NCBI GenBank assembly: GCA_946886855.1
Contig: CAMPJJ010000035.1
Coordinates: 1-46,952 of the forward strand
Reading direction: 5' to 3'
Source of the DNA: an uncultured Roseateles sp.
GTDB lineage: Bacteria > Pseudomonadota > Gammaproteobacteria > Burkholderiales > Burkholderiaceae
DNA: 46,952 bases
A program made the position numbers and the translations under genes. Positions 7,538 through 16,331 of this stretch are shown here, in pieces. Positions within the stretch are counted from its first letter, which is position 1, and the number at the start of each line of letters is the position of its first letter. The notes under the pieces are model-generated. The model saw nothing but the letters and a program-made list of their open reading frames with translations, searched no databases and was not told the origin of the DNA.

Positions 7538-8293
7538 GTGACTGCCTGGCTCGACGCGCCGCTCACCACCCTCTCCCTCCACGACCTCGACTTTTCCCGC
7601 GAGCGGCCCGACCGGCCGTCGCCGGGGTCGCTGCGTCCGGCGGTCTTCCTCGACAAGGACGGCACGCTGGTGGTGCCGGACGACGCGGCCATCCATGATC
7701 CGTCCCGCGTGCGCCTGATGCCCGGCGCGGGCGAGGCGCTCGCGCGGCTGAGCGCCGCGGGACTGGCCCTGGTCCTGGTCACCAACGAAAGCGGCATCGC
7801 GCGCGGCGCGTTCACGCGTGTCCAGTTCGCGCGGCTGCAAGCGGCGCTGCTGGCGCGCCTGAAGGACGAGTTCGGCGTGGCCTTGACCGACGTGGCGGTC
7901 TGCCCGCATGCGCCCGACGCGCAAGGACGTCCGGCGTGCCTGTGTCGCAAGCCGGCGCCCGGCATGCTGACGCGCGCGGCGCGCGCGCACGGCCTTGACC
8001 TGGGCCGCTCGTGGATGGTGGGCGATCTGCTCGACGACGTCGAGGCGGGCCACCGCGCCGGCGCGACGGGGCTGCTGCTCGACACCGGCGCGGAAACCGC
8101 CTGGCGGCGATCGCCGCTGCGCGAGCCGGCCGGCGTCTTCAGCGACTGGCCGTCGCTGGCCGAGCACCTGCTGCGCGAGGCGGCGGCGGGGACTTCGGTA
8201 GCGATGGACGCGCCGCTCGACGAGCCGATGAGCCGCCTGTCCTCGACCGCGATGGCTTCGTCGGTGACGGCTCAGGCGCAGGCGCCGGCGTAG
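7538..8293 (+). CDS. HAD-IIIA phosphatase, GmhB-like
   Basis: A 251-residue HAD hydrolase, starting at GTG. Motif I is FLDKDGTL (nucleophile Asp39, acid/base Asp41) and motif II is LVTNESG (Thr83). The zinc loop CPHAPDAQGRPACLC supplies Cys123, His125, Cys135 and Cys137, and Lys139 follows. Motif IV is MVGDLLDDVEAG. The zinc knuckle and order are those of D-glycero-D-manno-heptose-1,7-bisphosphate 7-phosphatase (GmhB), which acts in lipopolysaccharide heptose synthesis. Members are usually about 180-190 residues. This one has 33 extra residues before the fold and about 50 after it, and the final part overlaps the convergent topoisomerase gene. Co-transcription with a receiver gene is unusual for a housekeeping heptose enzyme, so it may be a second, regulated copy or act on another sugar phosphate. 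Confidence 0.82.
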   Translation: MTAWLDAPLTTLSLHDLDFSRERPDRPSPGSLRPAVFLDKDGTLVVPDDAAIHDPSRVRLMPGAGEALARLSAAGLALVLVTNESGIARGAFTRVQFARLQAALLARLKDEFGVALTDVAVCPHAPDAQGRPACLCRKPAPGMLTRAARAHGLDLGRSWMVGDLLDDVEAGHRAGATGLLLDTGAETAWRRSPLREPAGVFSDWPSLAEHLLREAAAGTSVAMDAPLDEPMSRLSSTAMASSVTAQAQAPA

Positions 8294-9317
8294 CCACCTC
8301 CACGCGGGGCTGCGTCCGCAGCAGTCCCATCAGGCGCCGCTCCGCGGTGTTCAATCCGGCAACCGCCGGCGGCGCGGCCATCCAGCGCTGCGTCGGCAAG
8401 GACGCCAACTGGTCGGACTGGCCAAACGCCAGCACGGCCGGGTGGATGTAGGACTTGCGGCAGACCGCCACGGTGTTGCCGAGTCGCGCGGCGACGTCCT
8501 TCACCGTCTGCTTCAACGCCTCGGCCGGCGCCGTGCCAGCGCGGGCATGGTCCGACAGCAGATCGAGCGCGAGCACGCTCGCATGCCAGGTGCGGAACAC
8601 CTTGGCGCTGCAGGTCGGTCCGCCGGCGGTGGCCAGCCAGTCGTTGACGTCGGAGGCGTCGATGCGGTGCGGGTCGCCGGCATCGTCCTCATAGCCGAAG
8701 AGTTCCTGGCCGGGGAGATCGCGGCAGCGGCGCACCAGCGCCGCAACGCGGTCGTCACGCACCGCGAGCTGATGGCGCACGCCGCTCTTGCCGGGAAAGC
8801 TCAGCAGCAGCGCGTCGCCCCTGACTTTCACATGCCGGCACAGCAGGGTGCTGAGGCCGTAGGAGCCGTTGCTGCGCGCGTATTCGCGATGGCCGATGCG
8901 CATCCAGGTGCGGTCGAGCAGACGCACCAGCGCCGCGATGACGCGTTCACGGTCGACGTTGCCGCCGGCGCCGTCCGGGCGCAGCCGGCGCTGCACCTGG
9001 CGACGCAGGCGTGGCAGTCGTTGGCCGAAGTCCAGCAGCAGGCCGAACTTGTTCTCGCCGCGCAGGGCCATCCAGTCGGCGTGATAGCGGTATTGCTTGC
9101 GTCCGCGCGCGTCGCGGGCGGTCGCCTGGATGTGACCGTCGTCGCGGGCGCAGATCCAGACGTCCTCGTAGGCCGGCGGAATCGCCAGCGCGCGGATGCG
9201 CTGCAGTGTCGCGGCGTCCCGCACGGGACGCCCGTCGCCATCGACATAACGGAAACCCTTGGCGGCGCGCTTGCGGCGCAGCCCGGGTTCGCAATCGGAT
9301 ACCCAACGCAGTGGCAT
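8139..9317 (-). CDS. type IB DNA topoisomerase (poxvirus-like)
   Basis: A 392-residue topoisomerase IB, which relaxes supercoils through a 3'-phosphotyrosyl intermediate. The N-terminal domain starts at MPLRW and contains the substrate-contacting stretch YRYHADWMALRGENKF. The catalytic domain shows WMRIGHREYARSNGSYGLST, FPGKSGVRH, KVFRTWHAS and the nucleophile Tyr290 in CRKSYIHP. The C-terminal 60 residues are a basic, Pro/Arg/Ser-rich tail. The start is fixed by AGGAGG six bases before the ATG; a slightly longer frame upstream lacks this. The last 155 bases overlap the convergent GmhB-like gene. A sigma-54-type site lies just upstream with a short leader. In this group the enzyme is accessory and often stress-linked. 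Confidence 0.9.
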   Translation of the reverse strand: MPLRWVSDCEPGLRRKRAAKGFRYVDGDGRPVRDAATLQRIRALAIPPAYEDVWICARDDGHIQATARDARGRKQYRYHADWMALRGENKFGLLLDFGQRLPRLRRQVQRRLRPDGAGGNVDRERVIAALVRLLDRTWMRIGHREYARSNGSYGLSTLLCRHVKVRGDALLLSFPGKSGVRHQLAVRDDRVAALVRRCRDLPGQELFGYEDDAGDPHRIDASDVNDWLATAGGPTCSAKVFRTWHASVLALDLLSDHARAGTAPAEALKQTVKDVAARLGNTVAVCRKSYIHPAVLAFGQSDQLASLPTQRWMAAPPAVAGLNTAERRLMGLLRTQPRVEVATPAPAPEPSPTKPSRSRTGGSSARRAARPSLPKSPPPPRAAGARPATASR

Positions 9318-9340
9318 ACCAGTCCTCCTGCCTTTCACAA

Positions 9341-9356
9341 GGCAGGCCGCATGCCA
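9341..9356 (-). promoter_or_regulatory. candidate sigma-54 promoter of the topoisomerase gene
   Basis: On the minus strand TGGCATGCGGCCTGCC: TGGCATG, four bases, CTGCC, with GG (9355-9354) and GC (9343-9342) 12 apart. Predicted start is near 9330, just before the AGGAGG site, so the leader would be very short. Confidence 0.5.
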
Positions 9357-9380
9357 ACCGCCGCGACAGTGCAGAAGCCT

Positions 9381-10877
<1,497 letters not shown>

Positions 10878-10970
10878 CGGGTCATCCTTCGTTGTGGGAG
10901 GTATTCACTTCTTTGAGTCAGCGCTTCGTGAACTAGGGCCGCCGATCTCGGTTAACTCATTCTTGCAGCA

Positions 10971-10986
10971 AGCGGCCCGCTTGCCA
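10971..10986 (-). promoter_or_regulatory. weak sigma-54-like site upstream of the activator gene
   Basis: On the minus strand TGGCAAGCGGGCCGCT has a good -24 half (TGGCAAG) but a poor -12 half (CCGCT). The 287-base gap from 10878 to 11164 holds no gene. Besides this site it contains an AT-richer stretch near 10999-11060 and the palindrome CCCCTTGGGG at 10988-10997. Autoregulation is possible but weakly supported. Confidence 0.25.
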
Positions 10987-11164
10987 GCCCCTTGGGGATT
11001 CGATTTGAAAAATATTCCGGCGATTGATGGTCGATGCGCGTCCATTGACAGACGACATACGAACAACATGCCCCACAAAAGGACACCGGCTGCGGTCCGA
11101 AGACCACGCCGGTGCCGGGAGGCGGTCGCGGAACCGCCGGAGGGGAGGTTGGAAGGCGTCGGAC

Positions 11165-11512
11165 TCACGCATCCCGGCGGCGGCGCTGGACCCATCCCAC
11201 CAAGGCCAGTGCGACGACCAGGGTGAAGAAGTTGCGGATCTCGAACGACGCCCCGGAGGGCTCGATGTCCGTGTCGGTGACGGAGGACGGACTCGCCGGC
11301 GGAGAGGCGGTCGCCGACGGCGTCTGGCCCTGCGGGACAGACCGGACGCCAGCGGGAGCGTGGTGGACAGGGCCGTTCGCCGGGCCCGCGGCCTCCGGAC
11401 GGACCAGCGCCGCGAGCTTGGCACCCTCCAGGAAACTGCCGGAGCTCTCCGCGTGGGCCGCGCTGGCGGCCAGCAACAGCGGCATCGCCCAGGCGAGCTT
11501 GTGCAGGTGCAT
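11165..11512 (-). CDS. small exported protein with C-terminal membrane anchor and Arg cluster
   Basis: A 115-residue protein of unknown function. It has a clear signal peptide (residues 1-21, ending SAAHA), a Pro/Ala/Ser-rich unstructured middle, and a C-terminal hydrophobic helix (NFFTLVVALALVGWV) followed directly by QRRRRDA. The helix-plus-arginine end is built like a sorting tail such as PEP-CTERM, but the usual Pro-Glu-Pro is absent; only EPSG stands about eight residues before the helix. The start is secured by AGGAGGT six bases before the ATG. It lies under a near-perfect sigma-54 promoter beside the sigma-54 activator gene and is a good candidate for a dedicated target. Confidence 0.75.
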   Translation of the reverse strand: MHLHKLAWAMPLLLAASAAHAESSGSFLEGAKLAALVRPEAAGPANGPVHHAPAGVRSVPQGQTPSATASPPASPSSVTDTDIEPSGASFEIRNFFTLVVALALVGWVQRRRRDA

Positions 11513-11545
11513 GAAATACCTCCTGTGATGGCAACGGGAGCGCGT

Positions 11546-11561
11546 CCGGACATCCGTCCGG
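11546..11561. repeat. hairpin in the leader of the small exported protein gene
   Basis: CCGGAC-ATCC-GTCCGG is a perfect six-base stem with a four-base loop. It lies between the predicted sigma-54 start (near 11592) and the ATG at 11512. It could shape the leader mRNA; no other evidence. Confidence 0.3.
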
Positions 11562-11602
11562 CCCGCGCGTCTGCCGAGCGTTCACGCGCGGCTGGCAACG
11601 GA

Positions 11603-11618
11603 GGCAAGCACCGTGCCC
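11603..11618 (-). promoter_or_regulatory. sigma-54 promoter of the small exported protein gene
   Basis: On the minus strand GGGCACGGTGCTTGCC: GGCACG, four bases, TTGCC, with GG (11617-11616) and GC (11605-11604) 12 apart. It is one of the best matches in the window. Predicted start is near 11592, giving an 80-base leader. The palindrome GAACGTTC lies just upstream at 11623-11630. Confidence 0.72.
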
Positions 11619-11725
11619 GGACGAACGTTCAGTGACGATTTCGCACCGGTCTCAGGGACACTGCGGACTGGTATTGCGGGCGATATCGCATCGTCGACGC
11701 CAGCAGCCTCGCCGGCTCCGGAGGC

Positions 11726-12799
11726 TCAGCCGATGTTCATCTCCCGGCGCAACGCATCGCCGGGCAGCACCGCCGGCACGCGGGAGGCGGCCGCGATGGT
11801 CAGGGGCAGATCGTCTGTGGCCACGACCACGCGGGCGCCGGCGGCCAGGGCGGCCAACTCCCCGATCGACGCGACCGGAGGCAAGACCTGCCCCCGCGAC
11901 GGCATGGCCGCGCGAAGTTCGGCCAGGGCCGCCTCCTCGCCGGGCACCGCGCACAGCACCACGGCCGTGTCGTCGGCCCAGGCGTCGAGCAACACGTCCG
12001 CCGCGGCCGCGAAGACCGCGGGCGGGCAGTGCCGCCTGGCGCCGCCGCCCGGACAGACCAGCACGTAGCGCTGACCAAAGCGCAAGCCGGCTTGCTGCAA
12101 GACGTTCCGCATGTGGTGGCTGTCCTTGGGCAGCAGCCGCAGGCGCGGTCGTTCGTCGGCGGTGTGCATGCCGACATGCGCCACCAGCGCCAGCTGGCGG
12201 CGCGTGTCGTCCTGGCCGTCGTCGGCCCGTTCATCGCCGACCAGGAGTTCATCGCTGAGCAGGCCGTGGGCCGGCTCGCGCACATGGGCCAGCGTCAGCG
12301 GAATGCCCGCCATGCGGCACAGCACCGCGGCAGGCAGCGCGCTCTGCGCGGCGGCGGTGAACAGCACCGCGGCGTCGAAGTGGCTGCGGCGCAGCTTGCG
12401 CACCAGGTGCATCTCGGCGTCGCCGCGCATGCTCGGCGGTTCGGCGTTCAGCACGGCGGCGCCGGCGGCGGTCCACGGCGCGTTGAAGGTCATGACGTCG
12501 TCCACCGCCTGCAGATGCGGCCGCAGCGCGAGCGCCTCGGGCGCCGCCAGCAGGGTCAGCTGCGTCCACGGCATCGTCTCGTGCACCGCCGCGAACGACG
12601 CCGTCGACGCCAGCACGCCCGCGACACCGTCCAGCCGGATCAACAGCACGCGGCGCACGTTGCACCAGCGGCGATGGCGCTCCTCGGCCAGCGCGTGCGC
12701 GTCGACGGGCAGCGGCCCGTCGCGCAGGGGCGCGCTCGCCGCTTCCAGCTCGGGAAGGCTGGGCGCAGGGGCGCGCTGCTCGAGGGACGTCGCGATCAT
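11726..12799 (-). CDS. GT9-family (heptosyltransferase-like) glycosyltransferase
   Basis: A 357-residue protein of the GT9 fold (PF01075), which transfers ADP-activated heptose to lipopolysaccharide in its best-known members. The first Rossmann domain opens at about residue 49 with RRVLLIRLDGVAGVLAST, matching the family start 'RILLIRLDxIGD'. The second opens near residue 245 with RYVLVCPGGGARRHCPP, the nucleotide-sugar binding side. The first 48 residues precede the fold and have no ribosome site in front. A sigma-54-type site places transcription start almost on the ATG, so the true start may be further in, for example the GTG at 12658. The key acidic residue after LIRLDG is replaced (VAG rather than IGD), so the donor or acceptor may differ from classic WaaC/WaaF. 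Confidence 0.75.
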   Translation of the reverse strand: MIATSLEQRAPAPSLPELEAASAPLRDGPLPVDAHALAEERHRRWCNVRRVLLIRLDGVAGVLASTASFAAVHETMPWTQLTLLAAPEALALRPHLQAVDDVMTFNAPWTAAGAAVLNAEPPSMRGDAEMHLVRKLRRSHFDAAVLFTAAAQSALPAAVLCRMAGIPLTLAHVREPAHGLLSDELLVGDERADDGQDDTRRQLALVAHVGMHTADERPRLRLLPKDSHHMRNVLQQAGLRFGQRYVLVCPGGGARRHCPPAVFAAAADVLLDAWADDTAVVLCAVPGEEAALAELRAAMPSRGQVLPPVASIGELAALAAGARVVVATDDLPLTIAAASRVPAVLPGDALRREMNIG

Positions 12800-12810
12800 G
12801 GCGCTTTGCC

Positions 12811-12826
12811 GGCAAGCGACATGCCG
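12811..12826 (-). promoter_or_regulatory. sigma-54 promoter match ahead of the GT9 gene
   Basis: On the minus strand CGGCATGTCGCTTGCC: GGCATG, four bases, TTGCC, with GG (12825-12824) and GC (12813-12812) 12 apart. Predicted start is near 12800, one base before the annotated ATG. Either the message is leaderless or translation starts downstream. Confidence 0.55.
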
Positions 12827-12888
12827 GACGAAAAACGAGGATCGGTGCGGGCTGCCGGGTGATCGTCCGCTAGCGTCTCACGGGTGCG

Positions 12889-13803
12889 TCAGTGCGGCCC
12901 GAGCGTCCGCGCCACGGTCGCGACGGCCTGCTCCCGCAGGCTGTGGCGCTTGGCGAAGGCCCAGCTGAGTTCGGCGCCCATCAGGAACACCTGCGTCGAG
13001 TAGTAGACCCACAGCATCATCACGACCAGCGACGCCGCGGCGCCGTAGGCGGAGCTCACGCCGCTGCGGCCGATGTACAGGCCGATCAAGGTCTTGCCCA
13101 GGCTGAACAGCGCCGAGGTGATCAGCGCGCCGACCCAGACGTCGCGCCAGCGCACGGGGACGTCGGGCACCCACTTGTAGATGACGGCGAACATCACGGT
13201 GATCAGCGCATAGGCCAGCGTGCCGTTCAGGATCTGGGCGAGCAGGACGAACTCGGTGCCCAGCCACGGCGTCCACCACTTGCTGATCGCGGCGAGCGCG
13301 GCGCTGGCCACCATCGAGATCATCGACAGGAAGCCCAGGCCGAGGATCAGGCCCAGCGACAGCAGACGCTTGCGCAGCAAGGTCACCAGGCCCTGCCAGA
13401 CCGGCGCGCTGGGTGCCGTCGGCGCCTTCCAGATCCGGTTCAGCGAGTTCTGCAGCTCGGCGAACACCGAGGTCGCGCCCACCAGCAGCACGACCGTGCC
13501 GATCGCGGCGGCCCAGCCGCCCTCTTCCGGCCGGTTGACGCGCTTGAGCAGGTCCTCCACCGCCATGGCGCCGTCGGTGCCGAGCAGGCCGGAGAGCTGC
13601 TCCATGACCTCGCCGCGCGCGGCCTGCTCGCCGAACACCAGGCCCGCCACGCTGATGACGATCAGCAGCAGCGGCGCGATCGAGAACAGCGTGTAGTAGG
13701 CCAGCGCCGCGCCCATGCTGGGCGCGTTGTCGTCGCTCCAGCTCTGCGCGGCCTCGCTGACGATGTCGATGGCTTCCTGGACGGCGTGGGGCAGCTTGGG
13801 CAT
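12889..13803 (-). CDS. YihY/BrkB family inner-membrane protein
   Basis: A 304-residue polytopic protein of PF03631 (YihY/virulence factor BrkB). It starts with an amphipathic helix and the family signature DDNAPSMGAALAYYTLFSIAPLL. Five further hydrophobic segments follow, including TVVLLVGATSVFAELQNSLN and the YKWVPDVPVRWRDVWVGAL motif, then SSAYGAAASLVVMMLWVYYS and a short basic C-terminus. The ATG at 13803 gives the normal family N-terminus; a longer upstream reading would run through repeats. Function of the family is not settled (earlier calls as RNase BN were withdrawn). A second, longer paralogue lies at 26165-27472. Confidence 0.9.
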   Translation of the reverse strand: MPKLPHAVQEAIDIVSEAAQSWSDDNAPSMGAALAYYTLFSIAPLLLIVISVAGLVFGEQAARGEVMEQLSGLLGTDGAMAVEDLLKRVNRPEEGGWAAAIGTVVLLVGATSVFAELQNSLNRIWKAPTAPSAPVWQGLVTLLRKRLLSLGLILGLGFLSMISMVASAALAAISKWWTPWLGTEFVLLAQILNGTLAYALITVMFAVIYKWVPDVPVRWRDVWVGALITSALFSLGKTLIGLYIGRSGVSSAYGAAASLVVMMLWVYYSTQVFLMGAELSWAFAKRHSLREQAVATVARTLGPH

Positions 13804-13865
13804 GCGAGGTGGCCGCGGACAGGCGCGGCGGGGGAAACGGAAGGGGCAGGGATTTTCTTTGTCGA

Positions 13866-13881
13866 GGCAAGGGAAAGTCCC
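13866..13881 (-). promoter_or_regulatory. partial sigma-54 promoter match ahead of the YihY gene
   Basis: On the minus strand GGGACTTTCCCTTGCC has GG (13880-13879) and GC (13868-13867) 12 apart and a perfect TTGCC. The -24 box lacks the CACG part. Predicted start is near 13855, giving a leader of about 52 bases. Confidence 0.4.
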
Positions 13882-13897
13882 GCCCGCCGCCTGTTTT

Positions 13898-13943
13898 CGG
13901 AAGAGGCCTGCGGAAGAGGCGTGCGGAAGAGGCGTGCGGAAGA
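13898..13943. repeat. 13-bp tandem repeat, three copies plus a partial
   Basis: The unit CGGAAGAGGCGTG occurs at 13898-13910 (one mismatch), 13911-13923 and 13924-13936, followed by CGGAAGA at 13937-13943. It lies between the divergent YihY and PRC-barrel genes, between their two candidate promoters. Confidence 0.85.
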
Positions 13944-13978
13944 CGTGAGCCGACGACGCGTGCCGACAACGTCGACGG

Positions 13979-13994
13979 CGGCACGGCGATTGCC
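13979..13994 (+). promoter_or_regulatory. sigma-54 promoter of the PRC-barrel gene
   Basis: CGGCACGGCGATTGCC: GGCACG, four bases, TTGCC, with GG at 13980-13981 and GC at 13992-13993. Its last 15 bases equal those of the promoter at 6924-6939. Predicted start is near 14004, with AGGAGA and ATG 14030 downstream. Confidence 0.72.
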
Positions 13995-14029
13995 TGGAAG
14001 CTCTTATCCCAACCCACCAGGAGACCCTC

Positions 14030-14371
14030 ATGGCAAGCACCACCATCGCTTCCGACCGCGTCGAAGGCACCAAGGTCTACAACGGCAACGGCGACAAGCT
14101 CGGCTCGATCGACAACCTCGTCATCGACAAGCGCTCTGGCCTGGTCCGTTACGCGGCCCTCGAGTTCGGCGGATTCATGGGCATCGGCACCGACCGGTAT
14201 CCGATTCCCTGGAACATGCTGAAGTACGACACCAGCCTGGACGGCTATGTCGTGCCGCTGCGCGAGGACCAGCTCGAGAAGGCGCCGCGCTATGCGCAGA
14301 CCGACCGTCCCGAGTACTCCGATGAATACGGCCGCAAGGTCTACGACTACTACGGCGTGGCCTGGATGTAA
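14030..14371 (+). CDS. PRC-barrel domain protein
   Basis: A 113-residue soluble protein made almost entirely of one PRC-barrel (PF05239, residues about 8-85). The beta-rich core runs GTKVYNGNGDKLGSIDNLVI, then RYAALEFGGFMGIGTDRYPI and PWNMLKYD. The Tyr- and Asp-rich C-terminus ends VYDYYGVAWM. Stand-alone PRC-barrel proteins of this kind are common stress-induced proteins in Burkholderiales; the barrel is a protein or RNA interaction fold and no enzyme activity is expected. AGGAGA precedes the ATG, a near-consensus sigma-54 promoter lies upstream, and two hairpins end the transcript, so it is a single-gene unit. Confidence 0.9.
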   Translation: MASTTIASDRVEGTKVYNGNGDKLGSIDNLVIDKRSGLVRYAALEFGGFMGIGTDRYPIPWNMLKYDTSLDGYVVPLREDQLEKAPRYAQTDRPEYSDEYGRKVYDYYGVAWM

Positions 14372-14374
14372 GAA

Positions 14375-14400
14375 CCCCGGCCCTGGCTTTCGGGCCGGGG
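14375..14400 (+). terminator. hairpin directly after the PRC-barrel gene
   Basis: CCCCGGCCC (14375-14383) pairs with GGGCCGGGG (14392-14400) over an eight-base loop, three bases after the stop codon. There is no T-run, so by itself it is an mRNA end protector or weak terminator in front of the true terminator at 14421. Confidence 0.5.
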
Positions 14401-14420
14401 CCATCGATCCTGCAATGAAG

Positions 14421-14448
14421 AGCGCCCCGGGAGACCGGGGCGCTTTTT
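14421..14448 (+). terminator. intrinsic terminator
   Basis: AGCGCCCCGG (14421-14430), loop GAGA, CCGGGGCGCT (14435-14444), then TTTTT. It is a ten-base-pair perfect stem with a tetraloop and ends the PRC-barrel message. It also sits just past the stop of the convergent CBS gene. Confidence 0.88.
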
Positions 14449-14472
14449 CACGTGGGGGCGGTCAGGGCGTCA

Positions 14473-14928
14473 TCAAGCGGCGTTCGCGCCGTCCTCGGCG
14501 GGCCAGTCGCGGATGTAGGCCTTGAGCATGCGGTTCTCGAAGTCCTGCGCGTCGACGACCGTCTTGGCGACGTCGTAGAACGAGATCACGCCCATCAGCT
14601 GCCGGCCGTTGAGCACCGGCATGTAGCGCGCGTGACGGCCCAGCATCATGCGGCGGACCTCGTCGATCTCGGTCTCGGGCGTGCAGGTCAGCGGCGCGTC
14701 GTCCATGACGCTGCGCACCAGCCGGGTCCCGACGCTGCCGCCGTTGCCGACCACGGCCTGGATGACCTCGCGGAAGGTGAGCATGCCCACCAGGTCGCCG
14801 AACTCCATCACCACCAGCGAGCCGATGTCGCGCTCGGCCATGGTCTCGGCGGCCTGCGCCAGCGGGGTGTCGGGAGAGACGGTGAAGAGCGTGCTGCCCT
14901 TGACGCGCAGGATGTCGGAAACTTTCAT
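14473..14928 (-). CDS. CBS-domain pair protein
   Basis: A 151-residue soluble protein consisting of two CBS motifs (about residues 8-60 and 75-130). Recognisable pieces are MKVSDILRVKG at the start, DIGSLVVMEFGDLVGMLTFR in the first and RHARYMPVLNGRQLMGVISF in the second. Such stand-alone pairs bind adenine nucleotides and act as energy or redox sensors for partner proteins. The start is the ATG at 14928, the natural family N-terminus. It is divergent from metY with an 89-base gap. No -24/-12 match was found upstream, unlike most genes to its left. Confidence 0.88.
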   Translation of the reverse strand: MKVSDILRVKGSTLFTVSPDTPLAQAAETMAERDIGSLVVMEFGDLVGMLTFREVIQAVVGNGGSVGTRLVRSVMDDAPLTCTPETEIDEVRRMMLGRHARYMPVLNGRQLMGVISFYDVAKTVVDAQDFENRMLKAYIRDWPAEDGANAA

Positions 14929-15017
14929 GGCCGCATGAGAAAAAGCTTGGCTGGCAACATAGCACACAATGCCCGGCGCCAGACACGACTGGACACCATA
15001 ACAAGCAGGAGACACCC

Positions 15018-16331
15018 ATGTCAGGTCCATCCGACCCGGGCTTTGATACCTTGGCGCTACACGCCGGGGCCGCGCCCGATCCCACCACCGGCGCACGCGC
15101 CGTGCCGCTGCATCTGACGACCTCGTTCGTGTTCGAGAGCGCCGAGCAGGCCGCGGGCCTGTTCAACATGGAGCGCAGCGGACACGTCTACTCGCGCCTG
15201 TCGAACCCGACGACCGCGGTGCTGGAAGAACGCATCGCCGCGCTGGACGGCGGCATCGGCGGCCTGGCCACGGCCAGCGGCCAGGCGGCGCTGCACCTCG
15301 CGATCGCGACCCTCGCCGCGGCCGGCGATCACATCGTGGCGTCGAGCGCGCTGTACGGCGGCTCGCACAACCTGCTGCACTACACGCTCAAGCGCTTCGG
15401 CATCGAGACGACCTTCGTGCGGCCCGGCGACCTGGACGCCTGGCGCGCGGCGATCCGGCCGCAGACCAAGCTGCTGCTGGGCGAGAGCCTGGGCAACCCC
15501 GGTCTGGACGTGCTCGACATCCCGGCCATCGCAGCGATCGCCCATGAGGCGCATCGGCCGCTGCTGGTCGACGCGACCTTCGCCACGCCCTACCTGCAGC
15601 AGCCGATCGCGCTGGGGGCGGACCTGGTCTACCACTCGGCCACCAAGTTCCTGTGCGGTCACGGGACCGTCGTGGGCGGACTGCTGGTCGACGGCGGACG
15701 TTTCGACTGGGATCGCGCGCATGCCGCCAGCGGCGACCGTCGCCGTTTCGCCGAACTCTGCGAGCCGTACGACGGCTTCCACGGCATGGTGTTCTCGGAG
15801 GAAAGCACGGTGGGCGCCTTCCTGCTGCGCGCGCGGCGCGAGGGCCTGCGCGACTTCGGCGCCTGCATGAGCCCGCACACCGCGTGGCTGATCCTGCAGG
15901 GCATCGAGACGCTGCCGCTGCGGATGCAGCGCCACGTCAGCAACGCGCAGCGGATCGCCGAATTCCTCGAGGCGCAGGACATCGTCGAGCGCGTGAACTA
16001 TCCGGGGCTGGCCTCGCATCGCGACCATGCGCTGGCGCAGCGGCTGCTGCCCAAGGGCAGCGGCGCGGTGTTCAGCTTCGACCTGAAGGGCGGTCGCGAA
16101 CCTGGCCGGCGCTTCATCGAATCGCTGCGGCTGTTCTCGCACCTGGCCAACGTGGGCGATGCGCGCTCGCTGGTGATCCATCCGGCGTCGACGACGCACT
16201 TCCGGATGGACGACGCGGCGCTGGCGGCGTCCGGCATCCGCGCGGGGACGATCCGTCTGTCGATCGGTCTGGAGGACCCCGACGATCTGATCGCCGATCT
16301 GAAGTCTGCATTGAAGGTGGCGTCCAAATGA
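15018..16331 (+). CDS. metY: O-acetylhomoserine sulfhydrylase (PLP enzyme)
   Basis: A 437-residue PLP-dependent enzyme of the Cys/Met metabolism family (PF01053). It converts O-acetylhomoserine (or the succinyl ester) and sulfide or thiol to homocysteine or a related product. Visible residues are the tetramer-contact YSRLSNPT (Tyr58), the cofactor-ring Tyr113 region, Asp185 binding the pyridine nitrogen (LLVDATFATP), and the Schiff-base Lys210 in HSATKFLCGHG. The length and the 40-residue block around residues 225-265 (EPYDGFHGMVF) favour MetY over cystathionine gamma-synthase or MetZ. AGGAGA precedes the ATG. The stop overlaps the start of the next gene (ATGA), so the two are co-translated. 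Confidence 0.9.
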   Translation: MSGPSDPGFDTLALHAGAAPDPTTGARAVPLHLTTSFVFESAEQAAGLFNMERSGHVYSRLSNPTTAVLEERIAALDGGIGGLATASGQAALHLAIATLAAAGDHIVASSALYGGSHNLLHYTLKRFGIETTFVRPGDLDAWRAAIRPQTKLLLGESLGNPGLDVLDIPAIAAIAHEAHRPLLVDATFATPYLQQPIALGADLVYHSATKFLCGHGTVVGGLLVDGGRFDWDRAHAASGDRRRFAELCEPYDGFHGMVFSEESTVGAFLLRARREGLRDFGACMSPHTAWLILQGIETLPLRMQRHVSNAQRIAEFLEAQDIVERVNYPGLASHRDHALAQRLLPKGSGAVFSFDLKGGREPGRRFIESLRLFSHLANVGDARSLVIHPASTTHFRMDDAALAASGIRAGTIRLSIGLEDPDDLIADLKSALKVASK

